Counted from the first letter of the stretch, positions 18,271 through 28,776 are shown. The stretch is 64,000 nt of DNA from Arthrobacter sp. StoSoilA2 (GCF_019977195.1 NZ_AP024643.1:4154001-4218000), one strand, 5' to 3'. Notes: generated by a model from the sequence alone, not told the origin. Program-made: numbers and translations.

Positions 18271-18884
18271 CACGAAGCAACACCGACCGGGGTGTCCTCT
18301 ATTGGATCCGCGTGCTCAATGGACCGCTGAATTCTAGCATCGAGGATCCCATACGAAGCGACAAGTATCACTGCAATGACGAATACACCAGCCGTAGTCC
18401 AACAGGATGCCTGCCAAAGCCAAGTGTTCACAAAAGTGAAGAAGTACAGTGCAGTAGAAATGAGGACCATGGTAGTGAAAGCTATGGTCACTGTTTTCAA
18501 TACCGAGCAAACCCGAAGTATCCACCGGAATTGACGATGGATTGAATTGCGCTCCTTGAGAGCCCTAATTCCAAGCTTTACCGGCTTGTGCACTGAAGAG
18601 GGGTCGACGACGACATCGCTGGGATTAAAGGGCGTGGTGGGGTCCGGGAGCATCGCATTCAAACGGGCTTGAAGATCCTGCAACTTTTCAACGGCGCGTT
18701 CAGTGAGTCCAGCGAAGGCGATATCTACGGGCTTCCGCAACCTCAAGTGGGTTTTCCCACGGAGGTGCATGCTCGCCCACGTAGCAGGAACGCTCAAGAT
18801 GAAGACTGCGCCTCCAAATCCGAACCCCCAGGCTGGGTCAGGTAACTGCGACGCTGCCGCCGCGACCTCAAGATGCAGCGTCAC
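18270..18884 (-). CDS. Three-helix membrane protein of the four-gene operon
   Basis: A 204-residue protein with one hydrophobic segment near the N-terminus (about 20-40, GFGGAVFILSVPATWASM), a cytoplasmic-type central region with helical, charged sequence (LTERAVEKLQDLQARLNAML), and two closely spaced C-terminal helices (VTIAFTTMVLISTALYFFTFV and TTAGVFVIAVILVASYGIL). No enzymatic motif is seen and no family is recognised. GTG start overlapping the upstream stop (GTGA). In a defence setting such proteins are often membrane effectors, but that is inference here. Confidence 0.6.
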   Translation of the reverse strand: MTLHLEVAAAASQLPDPAWGFGFGGAVFILSVPATWASMHLRGKTHLRLRKPVDIAFAGLTERAVEKLQDLQARLNAMLPDPTTPFNPSDVVVDPSSVHKPVKLGIRALKERNSIHRQFRWILRVCSVLKTVTIAFTTMVLISTALYFFTFVNTWLWQASCWTTAGVFVIAVILVASYGILDARIQRSIEHADPIEDTPVGVAS

Positions 18885-19441
18885 GTATTTGGCCCCAATA
18901 TGTCATTGCGAATTTTGGACTTCGTAGTGTATTCCTGATACCGCGTATAAACGTAGCGAATCAGCTGTCGCAACGGAAGGAATCCAAACTGACGCTTGAA
19001 TTGCTGCAGTTCGGTAACCGCACCATTTGGCAACTCCCTCGTCAGCGCTTCGAAGTACCTCCACCCACGCTCCGTCAATTTGAAATCACGGGTTCGGTAC
19101 GGATCGTTGCTCTGCCCGGCCGAGCCAGTGTCGAGACCGATCCCCTCACGCTGCTCCCAGGTGTCAGTGACATCCGCCGAAGGGGACGATGAATCCTCAA
19201 TCAATTGGGCGGCCGCAAGCATATCTACAGCCTGATATACCTTCTGTGAGAACGGCCCGAAATTGTAAGGCTCAAATCCAGCGTCCTGCGACAGCCAAGT
19301 CTTACTTGATGTTTCGCGCTCCAGGAGAAACACGAGCTTCTCGAGACGGGTGATCCCTTGAATTTCACCTGGTCGCGCGCCGGCAACGCGCGTCCCAAGC
19401 AGAAGGATGATCGCGTCATCAATCTCAATTAGGTTGCTCAC
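18881..19441 (-). CDS. SocA/YwgA-like winged-helix protein
   Basis: A 186-residue protein. The pattern ITRLEKLVFLLERE (about 29-42), FEPYNFGPFSQKVYQAVDML (55-74), then FKLTERGWRYFEAL and LRQLIRYVYTRYQEYTTKS resembles YwgA-type and SocA/Panacea-like small proteins, in which a KLxxLxYL helix is followed by an F/Y-GPxS turn and a winged helix. Such proteins occur as antitoxin or adaptor components and beside phage-defence genes. First gene of the operon; GTG start behind GGAGG. Family assignment is by eye and only moderately certain. Confidence 0.55.
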   Translation of the reverse strand: MSNLIEIDDAIILLLGTRVAGARPGEIQGITRLEKLVFLLERETSSKTWLSQDAGFEPYNFGPFSQKVYQAVDMLAAAQLIEDSSSPSADVTDTWEQREGIGLDTGSAGQSNDPYRTRDFKLTERGWRYFEALTRELPNGAVTELQQFKRQFGFLPLRQLIRYVYTRYQEYTTKSKIRNDILGPNT

Positions 19442-19811
19442 GGACTACCTCCGGCTTCTTACTGTCGACGTTCCTACATCCTCCGCTGAACCACTGACGA
19501 TTTATAGGACGCAAGACAACTGGCTGGCTGCATCCATGAGCATATCTTGAATCTCCGCTCATCCTGGACCTCTACGCGGCCACGTTTGAGGCATCGTCGA
19601 CACTCTCGCAGCATGCAAGGACTCACAGCCACGTGTTGGTATCCCAAACCCTGGCCTCCCCACCCACCCCCTTGACTCGCACCCGCACCTTCCCTAAACT
19701 TTTCATAAAGCAGAATCTAAATTCCACAAAGCGGAAACGAAGCCAAGACCAAGCAGGCCAAGCCAAGCGCACGGGAAGATAGATCAAAGCCCCTCCTCGG
19801 AAGGACCTACG
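19442..19811. other. Divergent intergenic region between the four-gene operon and hyi
   Basis: No gene is visible in these 370 bases. The left part should carry the promoter of the leftward four-gene operon, but I see no convincing -35/-10 pair for it. The right part holds a clear promoter and two operator-like repeats for the rightward glyoxylate/allantoin operon (annotated separately). Confidence 0.6.
19672..19736 (+). promoter_or_regulatory. Promoter and tandem operator of the hyi-allB operon
   Basis: TTGACT (19672-19677) and TAAACT (19695-19700) are separated by 17 bases, a near-consensus housekeeping promoter. Directly downstream are two related 15-mers 21 bp apart, two helical turns: TTTCATAAAGCAGAA (19701-19715) and TTCCACAAAGCGGAA (19722-19736). 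Their position over the start site fits repression. A TTCC-N7-GGAA palindrome also precedes uraD, so an IclR/AllR-type regulator of purine catabolism is plausible. Confidence 0.65.
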
Positions 19812-20615
19812 ATGACGTACACAGTGAACTGCTCCATCCTCCTGACGGAGCTGCCCTTGCTCGAGCGCCCCGCCGCCGCGAAGGCAGCCGGTTTTGACGC
19901 CGTCGAGTTCTGGTGGCCCTTCGAGACCTCCGTCCCCAGCGACGCACAAGTAACCGAGTTTGAAACTGCCATCAAGGACGCCGGCGTTCAGCTCACGGGC
20001 CTGAACTTCAACGCTGGCAACATGCCCGGCGGCGACCGCGGCCTGGTTTCCTGGCCCGCACGCTCCACCGAGTTCCAGGACAACATCGACGTTGTCGCGG
20101 GCATCGGCGAGCGCCTCGGCTGCAAGGCCTTCAACGCCCTCTACGGCAACCGCATCGACGGCGAATCGGCTGAGAAACAGGACGCCATTGGTGCCGAGAA
20201 CCTCGCAACCGCAGCGGCCGGCGTCGCACGTATTGGCGGAACCGTCCTCCTCGAACCGGTGAGCGGCGCACCCAAGTACCCGCTCCTCACCGCCGAAGAC
20301 GCACTCAAGGTCATCGCCCGCGTCAAGGCAGAATCCGGGGCACAGAACGTCAAGCTCCTCGCCGACTTCTACCATCTGGCAGTCAACGGGGACGACGTCG
20401 AATCTGTCATCGAGAACCACGCCAAGGACTTCGGCCACATCCAGATCGCCGACAACCCCGGCCGCGGCGCCCCCGGCACCGGCACACTCCCCCTCGGTGA
20501 ATGGATCGCCCGCAGCCGCGAACTCGGCTACGGCGGCTACATCGGCCTCGAGTACAAGGAACCGCAGGAAACGGCCTTCAGCTGGGCCATCCGCCAGCGC
20601 GCCAACGCCAACTAA
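19812..20615 (+). CDS. hyi: Hydroxypyruvate isomerase
   Basis: A 267-residue xylose-isomerase-like TIM barrel. Metal and catalytic residues are in LLEPVS (Glu148), LADFYH (Asp185), HIQIADNPGRGAPGTG (Gln211) and GLEYKE (Glu247). It interconverts hydroxypyruvate and tartronate semialdehyde. ATG with AAGGA upstream. First gene of a glyoxylate-assimilation operon with tartronate semialdehyde reductase, glyoxylate carboligase, glycerate kinase and allantoinase, which supports the specific function. Confidence 0.92.
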   Translation: MTYTVNCSILLTELPLLERPAAAKAAGFDAVEFWWPFETSVPSDAQVTEFETAIKDAGVQLTGLNFNAGNMPGGDRGLVSWPARSTEFQDNIDVVAGIGERLGCKAFNALYGNRIDGESAEKQDAIGAENLATAAAGVARIGGTVLLEPVSGAPKYPLLTAEDALKVIARVKAESGAQNVKLLADFYHLAVNGDDVESVIENHAKDFGHIQIADNPGRGAPGTGTLPLGEWIARSRELGYGGYIGLEYKEPQETAFSWAIRQRANAN

Positions 20616-20741
20616 GCACCGTACGCCTAACTAAGTAGCAGCAGAGCGCGTTTAGAACCCTGAAAACGCGCACAAATGCGACCTAGTTGGGTAAGCACAC
20701 CTGAGTTAACACACACAGACTTCCCCGGAAAGAGAACCACA

Positions 20742-21620
20742 ATGAGCAACGTTGCAGTCATCGGCCTCGGAATCATGGGCCTCCCCATGGCCATCAACCT
20801 CGTCAAGGCCGGCCACACGGTCACCGGTTTCAACCGCAGCCAGGACAAGATCGACAAGCTCGTCTCCGAAGGCGGCCAGGGTGCCACCAGCATCGCGGAC
20901 GCAGTCAAGGACGCCGACGTCGTCATCACCATGGTCCCGGACTCCCCCGATGTAGAGGGCGTAGTCAGCGGCAAGGACGGCGTCTTCGCCAACGCGAAGA
21001 AGGGCACCCTCTGGATCGATGCTTCCAGCATCCGCCCGGACTTTGCCAAGCGCCTCTCCGAAGATGCAGTAGCAGCAGGCATCCGTCCCCTCGACGCCCC
21101 GGTATCCGGTGGCGAGCAGGGCGCTATCGACGCCGTTCTGTCCATCATGGTCGGCGGCGAAGCTGCAGACTTCGAGGCAGCACAGGATGTCCTCAACGCA
21201 GTGGGCAAGACCATCGTCCACGTCGGCCCGTCCGGCTCCGGCCAGACCGTCAAGGCAGCAAACCAGCTGATCGTGGCCGTCAACATCCAGGTCCTCGGCG
21301 AGGCCATCGCCTTCCTCGAGGCTTACGGCGTAGACACCGACGCAGCACTGAAGGTCCTCGGCGGCGGCTTGGCCGGCTCCAAGGTCCTGGACCAGAAGGG
21401 TCAGAAGATGCTCGACCGCAACTTCGACCCCGGCTTCCGCCTGGCCCTCCACCACAAGGACCTCGGCATCGTCACCTCCGCAGCCCGCGAAGCCAACGTC
21501 GCTGTCCCGCTCGGCGCAGTAGTCGCCCAGCTCGTCGCCGCAACCGTCAACCAGGGCGACGGCGGCCTCGACCACTCGGGCCTCTTCAAGCAGGTCCTCC
21601 AGCTCAGCGGCCGGAAGTAA
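20742..21620 (+). CDS. glxR: 2-hydroxy-3-oxopropionate (tartronate semialdehyde) reductase
   Basis: A 292-residue beta-hydroxyacid dehydrogenase. The N-terminal Rossmann site is VIGLGIMGLPMAINL (about 5-19), the substrate loop APVSGGEQGA (about 118-127), and the catalytic lysine lies in GQTVKAANQL. It reduces tartronate semialdehyde, the product of glyoxylate carboligase, to D-glycerate. The start at 20742 gives the canonical N-terminus; an upstream in-frame codon at 20676 would add an unlikely leader. Confidence 0.92.
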   Translation: MSNVAVIGLGIMGLPMAINLVKAGHTVTGFNRSQDKIDKLVSEGGQGATSIADAVKDADVVITMVPDSPDVEGVVSGKDGVFANAKKGTLWIDASSIRPDFAKRLSEDAVAAGIRPLDAPVSGGEQGAIDAVLSIMVGGEAADFEAAQDVLNAVGKTIVHVGPSGSGQTVKAANQLIVAVNIQVLGEAIAFLEAYGVDTDAALKVLGGGLAGSKVLDQKGQKMLDRNFDPGFRLALHHKDLGIVTSAAREANVAVPLGAVVAQLVAATVNQGDGGLDHSGLFKQVLQLSGRK

Positions 21621-21661
21621 CCCAGCCGCCCAAGAGGCAACACAGCAACAAAGCAGGGAAC

Positions 21662-21687
21662 CCGCCGTCGTACTTAAACGACGGCGG
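21662..21687 (+). terminator. Intercistronic hairpin between glxR and gcl
   Basis: A perfect 10-bp stem CCGCCGTCGT / ACGACGGCGG with a 6-base loop, with no T-run after it. It may attenuate or process the message between the two genes rather than end it fully. Confidence 0.55.
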
Positions 21688-21752
21688 CTCCCTAACCACA
21701 CCCAAAAACACCACAGACTTCGCCCGAAAAGGGCAAAAACAAGGAGTACACC

Positions 21753-23528
<1,776 letters not shown>

Positions 23529-23547
23529 AGGAAAAGGAGGCACCGGA

Positions 23548-24726
23548 ATGCGTGTTGTCATCGCCCCGGACAAATTCAAGGGCTCACTGTCCGCGCCCGA
23601 CGTCGCCAGGCATCTCGCAACAGGATTGCTGGCAGGCTTCGGCCAAACAGGCCTTGAGGCAACACGCATTCCGGTAGCCGACGGCGGCGAAGGAACCATC
23701 GACGCCGCCATCGGTTCCGGCTTCACCCGCCGGACCACCACCGTCACCGGCCCGCTGGGCGAACCCGTGCAGGCTGATTTTGCGATCAAAAATACGGAAG
23801 CTGTCATCGAAATGGCGGCGGCTTCCGGTCTCGCCCTCCTCCCGGACGGCCCCACGTCAGAGACGGCGAAAACCGCAACCAGCATCGGCACGGGCGAACT
23901 CATCCGCGCCGCGCTGGACCTCGGCTGCCGCAAGATCATTCTGGGTGTGGGCGGCAGCGCCAACACCGACGCTGGCGCGGGAGTCCTGCAGGGCCTCGGC
24001 GCCGTGTTTCTGGACAAGAATGGCAACGAGCTCCCCGGCGGCGGTGCGGCACTCGCGAATATAGACAGCATCGACTTCGCAAACTTCGACGTCCGTATCG
24101 AGGCAACGGAGTTCGTGTTGGCGTCCGACGTCGACAATCCCCTTTTGGGGGCCAGCGGAGCCCCAGCCATCTTCGGTCCGCAGAAAGGCGCGACGCCGGA
24201 CGACGTCACCGAACTCGATCAAGCCCTGAGCCACTTCGTGGACGTCCTCGCTGCAACCACCGGTCAGCAGGCCAAGTACGCAGCCAAGGCAGAAGGCGCC
24301 GGAGCAGCAGGAGGCGTTGGCTACATTGCCATCGCGTCGCTGAAGGCAGAGCGGCGGCCGGGTATCGACGTCGTGCTTGAATTCACTGACCTTGAACAAA
24401 GACTGAAGGGCGCCGACCTGGTGATCACCGGAGAAGGCAGCCTGGACGAACAAAGCCTGCTCGGCAAGACCCCCATGGGCGTTTCCAGAGCAGCCCAGAA
24501 AGCCGGGGTTCCCGTGATCGCCGTGTGCGGCCGGAGTACCCTGAGCCGGGAACAACTCACGGATGCCGGCTTCCACACGGTCCACGCACTGACCGATCTG
24601 GAAAAAGATGTCCAAAAATGTATCGCTGAAGCAGGTCCGTTGCTTGAACAATTGGGTAAGCACATAGGCGTGTACCTGGCGGAGCGGACCGGCAACCCCG
24701 ACAACAAGGAGTACCTCAATGTCTGA
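23548..24726 (+). CDS. glxK: Glycerate 2-kinase (GlxK/GarK family)
   Basis: A 392-residue type I glycerate kinase: MRVVIAPDKFKGSLSAPDVA at the N-terminus, ADGGEGTIDA (about 47-56), LGVGGSANTDAGAG (about 132-145) and VITGEGSLDEQSLLGKTPMGV (about 292-312). It phosphorylates D-glycerate into central metabolism. Start ATG behind AAAGGAGG, 19 bases after gcl. Its 3' end overlaps the allantoinase start by 8 bases. Confidence 0.93.
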   Translation: MRVVIAPDKFKGSLSAPDVARHLATGLLAGFGQTGLEATRIPVADGGEGTIDAAIGSGFTRRTTTVTGPLGEPVQADFAIKNTEAVIEMAAASGLALLPDGPTSETAKTATSIGTGELIRAALDLGCRKIILGVGGSANTDAGAGVLQGLGAVFLDKNGNELPGGGAALANIDSIDFANFDVRIEATEFVLASDVDNPLLGASGAPAIFGPQKGATPDDVTELDQALSHFVDVLAATTGQQAKYAAKAEGAGAAGGVGYIAIASLKAERRPGIDVVLEFTDLEQRLKGADLVITGEGSLDEQSLLGKTPMGVSRAAQKAGVPVIAVCGRSTLSREQLTDAGFHTVHALTDLEKDVQKCIAEAGPLLEQLGKHIGVYLAERTGNPDNKEYLNV

Positions 24727-26068
24727 AGCAATCGGCGCCTATGACCTCGTTATCCGGGGCCAGCGCATCCTGACCACCGCCGGCCTCGCAGCACGCGAAG
24801 TTGGCATCCGCGACGGCATCATCGTCGCCATCGAACCCCTGGGCAACGGCCTGACGGGCAACGAGGTCATCGAACTCGCAGACGACGAAACCCTCATCCC
24901 CGGCCTGGTGGACACACACGTCCATGTCAACGAGCCCGGCCGCACCGAGTGGGAAGGCTTCGCCTCCGCCACCCGCGCCGCAGCCGCCGGCGGTGTCACC
25001 ACCATCATCGACATGCCGCTGAACTCCATCCCGCCCACCACCACCGTGGACGGCCTGGAGCAGAAGCGCGTGGTCGCCAAGGACCAGGCATTCGTGGACG
25101 TCGGATTCTGGGGTGGTGCCATCCCGGGCAACAAGAAGGACCTCCGCCCCCTGCATGACGAAGGCGTTTTCGGCTTCAAGTGCTTCCTCCTGCACTCGGG
25201 CGTGGACGAGTTCCCGCATCTGGATGCGGACGAGATGGAAGAGGACATGGCTGAGCTCAAGTCCTTCGACTCCCTCATGATCGTGCACGCCGAGGACTCC
25301 CACGCGATCGACCGCGCCCCGCACCCCGGCGGCGACCACTACGAGACCTTCCTTGCCTCCCGCCCCCGGGGCGCCGAGAACAAGGCCATCGCCGAGGTCA
25401 TCGAGCGCGCCCGCTGGACCGGCGCCCGGGCCCACATCCTGCACCTCTCCTCCTCGGACGCGCTGCCGATGATCGCCTCAGCAAAGCGCGACGGCGTCAA
25501 CCTCACCGTTGAGACGTGCCCGCACTACCTGACGCTCATGGCCGAGGAAATCCCCGACGGCGCCACGGCGTACAAGTGCTGCCCGCCTATCCGCGAGGCC
25601 TCCAACCGCGAGCTCCTTTGGAAGGGCCTCCAGGACGGCACCATCGACTGCATCGTCTCGGACCACTCCCCCTCAACGCTGGACTTGAAGGACCTGGAAA
25701 ACGGCGACTTCGCAGTGGCATGGGGCGGCGTTTCCTCGCTGCAGCTGGGCCTGTCCCTGATTTGGACCGAAGCCCGCCACCGCGGTATCCCGCTGGAGCA
25801 GGTTGTCTCCTGGATGGCCGAGAAGCCTGCCGCCCTGGCCCGCCTGCACAACAAGGGCCAGCTCGCCCTGGGCTACGACGCCGACTTCTCCATCTTCGCC
25901 CCGGACGAGGCCTTCGTTGTGGACGTCACCAAGCTCAAGCACAAGAACCCGATCACGCCGTACGACGGCCGTCCCCTGGCCGGCGTCGTACGCAAAACTT
26001 ACCTGCGCGGCACCCCGATCGATGGCCAGAACCCCGGCGGCAAACTGCTCCGCCGCGGCAACGTTTAG
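24719..26068 (+). CDS. allB: Allantoinase
   Basis: A 449-residue amidohydrolase opening the ring of allantoin to allantoate. The binuclear metal site is visible: DTHVHVNEPGRTEWEGF (His67, His69), carbamylated-lysine segment FGFKCFLLHSG (Lys154), His190 in IVHAED, His242 in HILHLSSSDA and Asp315 in IVSDHSPST. Start ATG with AAGGAG. Its place after gcl-glxK makes sense: allantoin breakdown yields glyoxylate. A dihydropyrimidinase-like specificity is less likely given the context. Confidence 0.92.
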   Translation: MSEAIGAYDLVIRGQRILTTAGLAAREVGIRDGIIVAIEPLGNGLTGNEVIELADDETLIPGLVDTHVHVNEPGRTEWEGFASATRAAAAGGVTTIIDMPLNSIPPTTTVDGLEQKRVVAKDQAFVDVGFWGGAIPGNKKDLRPLHDEGVFGFKCFLLHSGVDEFPHLDADEMEEDMAELKSFDSLMIVHAEDSHAIDRAPHPGGDHYETFLASRPRGAENKAIAEVIERARWTGARAHILHLSSSDALPMIASAKRDGVNLTVETCPHYLTLMAEEIPDGATAYKCCPPIREASNRELLWKGLQDGTIDCIVSDHSPSTLDLKDLENGDFAVAWGGVSSLQLGLSLIWTEARHRGIPLEQVVSWMAEKPAALARLHNKGQLALGYDADFSIFAPDEAFVVDVTKLKHKNPITPYDGRPLAGVVRKTYLRGTPIDGQNPGGKLLRRGNV

Positions 26069-26079
26069 GGTCCACCGTC

Positions 26080-26877
26080 ATGGCAGTCAATGCCTACGGG
26101 CCGCCGCCTTTCCGTGACCCCGCAGCGCGGGCCATGGGTCGGCGGCCGGGACTCAAGACACAGCCCGGCCTGAGCGCGCGTGGCCTTGCTCTTTGGGTCA
26201 ACCCGGCCGAGGGCGACGAGATTGATCCTGCAGTCTGGGAACGGGCAGCACGCCTTGTGCTGGCCCGGGCCATGAAACTTGCCCCGGAGGCGGAAGTCCG
26301 CATCTGGCCCGCCATCGGGGCAGAACACTCCGGCGTCGGCGATACTTCCTGGGGCGGCACTCCGCAGGAAGCCGCCGACGCCGGTACCCACCCTTTCGGG
26401 ACGGACGCGGTGTCCCTCGCGGACGCACTGGCTGACGGAAACTCCCCGTCGAACGGACGAATCACCTCCGAACGCGAGGGTGATGAGTCCGTGAGCCGGG
26501 GTCGGATCGGAAGCGGCAGTACCGCCGTCGAGCCCGTCATGTTGGCCGGGCGCCGTAGTCAACTTGCAATCGACCTCGCGGCTGAAGTAGTACTGCTCGA
26601 CGGCGAGCCGGTTGCCTTTACTGGCATGGAATACAAGCTGTTGCGCTACCTCGTGGTGAACTGCTCCAGGGCCATCAGTCGTGAAGAATTGCAACGTTTC
26701 CTTGAGTCATTTGACCTCCCCGGCGCGGCATTTCGCTCCATTGACGTTTATGTTGGAAGGGTGAGGCGGAAGCTCGGAAGCGCCCGCCACACTGTCGCCA
26801 CCGTCCGTGGTGGTGGCTACCAGTTCGTGCCAGGGCCTTATGCCACAGTGCGCGGACCTGCGGAATACAGCATCTGA
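26080..26877 (+). CDS. Orphan winged-helix (OmpR/PhoB-type DNA-binding) regulator
   Basis: A 265-residue protein. The C-terminal 100 residues are a Trans_reg_C winged helix: VVLLDGEPVAFTGMEYKLLRYLVVNCSRAISREELQRF, then RSIDVYVGRVRRKLG and TVRGGGYQFVP. There is no receiver domain. The N-terminal 160 residues are disordered-looking, rich in Gly/Pro/Ala, with AEVRIWPAIGAEHSG. The ATG is 12 bases past the allantoinase stop, so it is likely co-transcribed. It could regulate purine genes, but orphan winged helices of this type in Arthrobacter are not well characterised. Confidence 0.75.
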   Translation: MAVNAYGPPPFRDPAARAMGRRPGLKTQPGLSARGLALWVNPAEGDEIDPAVWERAARLVLARAMKLAPEAEVRIWPAIGAEHSGVGDTSWGGTPQEAADAGTHPFGTDAVSLADALADGNSPSNGRITSEREGDESVSRGRIGSGSTAVEPVMLAGRRSQLAIDLAAEVVLLDGEPVAFTGMEYKLLRYLVVNCSRAISREELQRFLESFDLPGAAFRSIDVYVGRVRRKLGSARHTVATVRGGGYQFVPGPYATVRGPAEYSI

Positions 26878-26976
26878 TTTCGCTGTTGTAAAAGATCAAT
26901 GCACCGCAATTCTCGAATGACCGCTGTTGTTTTAAATGCATGCCGGCTGCAAGCCGGTGAAACGTAAAGGATCGCC

Positions 26977-27444
26977 ATGACCCAGAAACTCCTCGTCGGA
27001 ACGCAAGCACCTGACTTCGCGCTGCTCGACGCCGACGGCACCAAGGTCTCGCTGTCCGATTACCGCGGACGCAACGTCATTGTGTACTTCTACCCCAAGG
27101 CAGCCACCCCCGGCTGCACCACCGAGGCCTGCGATTTCCGCGACAACCTCGCAAGCCTGCAGGGCAACGGCTACGACGTCATCGGGATCTCCCCGGACGG
27201 CCCCGAGGCCCTCGCAAAGTTCACTGGCGAATTTGCGCTGACCTTCCCGCTGCTCTCCGATGAGGACCACTCCGTGGCCCTTGCCTACGGCGCCTGGGGC
27301 GAGAAGCTGGTTGACGGCGAAATCGTCGAGGGCCTGGTCCGCTCCACTGTTGTGCTCGACGGCGAAGGCACCGTCAAGCACACCCAGTACCAGGTTTCCG
27401 CCCAGGGCCACGTCCAGGCCCTGAAGGAAGAGCTGGGCGTCTAA
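26977..27444 (+). CDS. bcp: Thioredoxin-dependent peroxiredoxin (Bcp/PrxQ)
   Basis: A 155-residue PrxQ-type peroxidase with the motif YPKAATPGCTTEACDFRD: peroxidatic Cys47 and a second cysteine five residues later (Cys52), the intramolecular pair of the Bcp class. It reduces hydroperoxides in the cytoplasm with thioredoxin. Monocistronic, with AAAGGA before the ATG. It is followed by two 32-bp-period repeat units and a hairpin. Confidence 0.93.
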   Translation: MTQKLLVGTQAPDFALLDADGTKVSLSDYRGRNVIVYFYPKAATPGCTTEACDFRDNLASLQGNGYDVIGISPDGPEALAKFTGEFALTFPLLSDEDHSVALAYGAWGEKLVDGEIVEGLVRSTVVLDGEGTVKHTQYQVSAQGHVQALKEELGV

Positions 27445-27446
27445 CC

Positions 27447-27489
27447 CTCTCGCACATCCTGCGGCTTTAGGGCAATCCCTCTCGCACAT
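27447..27489. repeat. 32-bp-period repeat, locus A (2 units)
   Basis: CTCTCGCACAT occurs at 27447-27457 and again at 27479-27489, exactly 32 bases apart, just after the bcp stop. The same core and period recur near 31.5, 33.8 and 54.7 kb. Confidence 0.7.
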
Positions 27490-27503
27490 AACTGCACAAA
27501 TTT

Positions 27504-27539
27504 TGTAACGCCCGCCCACTATTGTGAGCGGGCGTTACA
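27504..27539 (+). terminator. Hairpin downstream of bcp
   Basis: A perfect 12-bp stem TGTAACGCCCGC / GCGGGCGTTACA with a 12-base loop, without a T-run. It lies between bcp and the response-regulator gene and probably helps end bcp transcription. Confidence 0.6.
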
Positions 27540-27590
27540 CGTACCTTTACTAAACGTGACAAAAGCTCCGCGGCAGTAGTTAATGGAGCC

Positions 27591-28742
27591 ATGGTCTCAA
27601 CCGCGTCCCCACGCCATGCTGTAGTCATCGAAGATGACGCCGACATCCGTGGCCTCCTCGTTCTGGTCCTTGAGCAGCTCGATTTCGTGGTGACCGAAGC
27701 GCCCGACGGTCTTTCCGGCGTCGAGGCTGTCCGTAATACCAATGCCGAACTGGTGACGCTGGACATCAACCTCCCGGACATCGATGGCATGGAAGTTTGC
27801 CGGCGCCTCCGGGAATTCTCGGACGCTTACATCATGATGCTCACGGCCCGTGCCGACGAGGTTGACCGGCTCACCGGTTTGGACACCGGCGCGGACGATT
27901 ACATTAACAAACCGTTCAGCCCCAAGGAACTGCAGGCCCGCATCCGGGCGCTGTTCCGCAGGGCACGGACGCCCGCGGAGGACACCCGCCAGACTGACGA
28001 ACTCGCCCGCGCTGCGGTTGTGCAGACAAGCCTCCTCCCGCAGGAAACGGTGCGGCTGAACGATTACGACGTCGCTGGCGCCTTCCGCCCATCGCGCAGC
28101 GTGGGTGGGGACTTCTACGACTGGTACCAGACCAGCGACGGCATGCACCTGACGTTCGCCGACGCCATGGGCAAAGGCATGGGCGCGGCCTTGATAGCGG
28201 CCACCGTCCGCGCCGTCATGAGGTCCGTGGCGGATACCCCGGCAATTGCTGACGCCTTCGGCTCCGCCAGCGCCACGCTGACCTCCGACCTGGACCAGTC
28301 AGGGTCCTTCGTGACCATGTTCCATGCGCGCCTGGACAGTGCCTCGGGCAGGCTCAGCTATGTCGACGCCGGTCATGGACTTGGGCTGCACGTCCCGGCC
28401 GAGGGGGCAGCACGGAGGTTGGTTTCCGCGGGGCCACCCGTCGGGATTATGGACGGACAGCAATGGCCGGCCGCGGAACTGCAATTGGAGCCCGGCGATT
28501 CGCTGGTGATCGTCAGCGATGGCGTACTCGACGCGCACGAATCCCTTGAAGAGTTTGTGAGGAACGTAGAGAAGGCGGCGCGGAGCGGGGGCACCTCGGA
28601 AGACGTCTGCGCTGCCCTGCTTGAGCTGGCACCGGCGGACACAGCGGAAGATGACGTGACCGCCGTCGTGGTTCACCGACGGCGTGGGGTTCACCCAACA
28701 CTCGATGCAGGGCTGGAACGCAACCACAGCGGAGTTGCTTAG
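27591..28742 (+). CDS. Response regulator with SpoIIE/RsbU-type PP2C phosphatase output
   Basis: A 383-residue protein. Receiver domain residues 8-125: acidic pair Asp15/Asp16, phospho-acceptor Asp58 in LVTLDINLPDIDG, Thr85 and Lys107 in YINKPFSP. A linker helix with SLLPQ leads to a PPM/SpoIIE phosphatase domain (about 160-370) with SVGGDFYDWY (Asp174), DAMGKGMGAALIAA, VSDGVLDA and DDVTAVVV metal sites. It should dephosphorylate the STAS antagonist encoded three genes on. It is the sensor end of a partner-switch module that also contains a glycosyltransferase. Confidence 0.92.
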   Translation: MVSTASPRHAVVIEDDADIRGLLVLVLEQLDFVVTEAPDGLSGVEAVRNTNAELVTLDINLPDIDGMEVCRRLREFSDAYIMMLTARADEVDRLTGLDTGADDYINKPFSPKELQARIRALFRRARTPAEDTRQTDELARAAVVQTSLLPQETVRLNDYDVAGAFRPSRSVGGDFYDWYQTSDGMHLTFADAMGKGMGAALIAATVRAVMRSVADTPAIADAFGSASATLTSDLDQSGSFVTMFHARLDSASGRLSYVDAGHGLGLHVPAEGAARRLVSAGPPVGIMDGQQWPAAELQLEPGDSLVIVSDGVLDAHESLEEFVRNVEKAARSGGTSEDVCAALLELAPADTAEDDVTAVVVHRRRGVHPTLDAGLERNHSGVA

Positions 28743-28776
28743 ATCATCCGGTACTAGCCACGAAAAAAGGGGGAAC

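Noticed and set aside
19501..19519. TATAAA / TTGTCT as promoter of the four-gene operon
   Set aside because: Spacing is only about 7 bases, so it cannot be a normal -35/-10 pair.
25516..26079. N-terminal extension of the winged-helix protein
   Set aside because: It lies inside allB in another frame; the ATG at 26080 after the allB stop is the sensible start.
26943..26957. Small CCGGCT-GCA-AGCCGG hairpin before bcp
   Set aside because: Too short, without T-run, and inside a leader; not enough to call a terminator or riboswitch.
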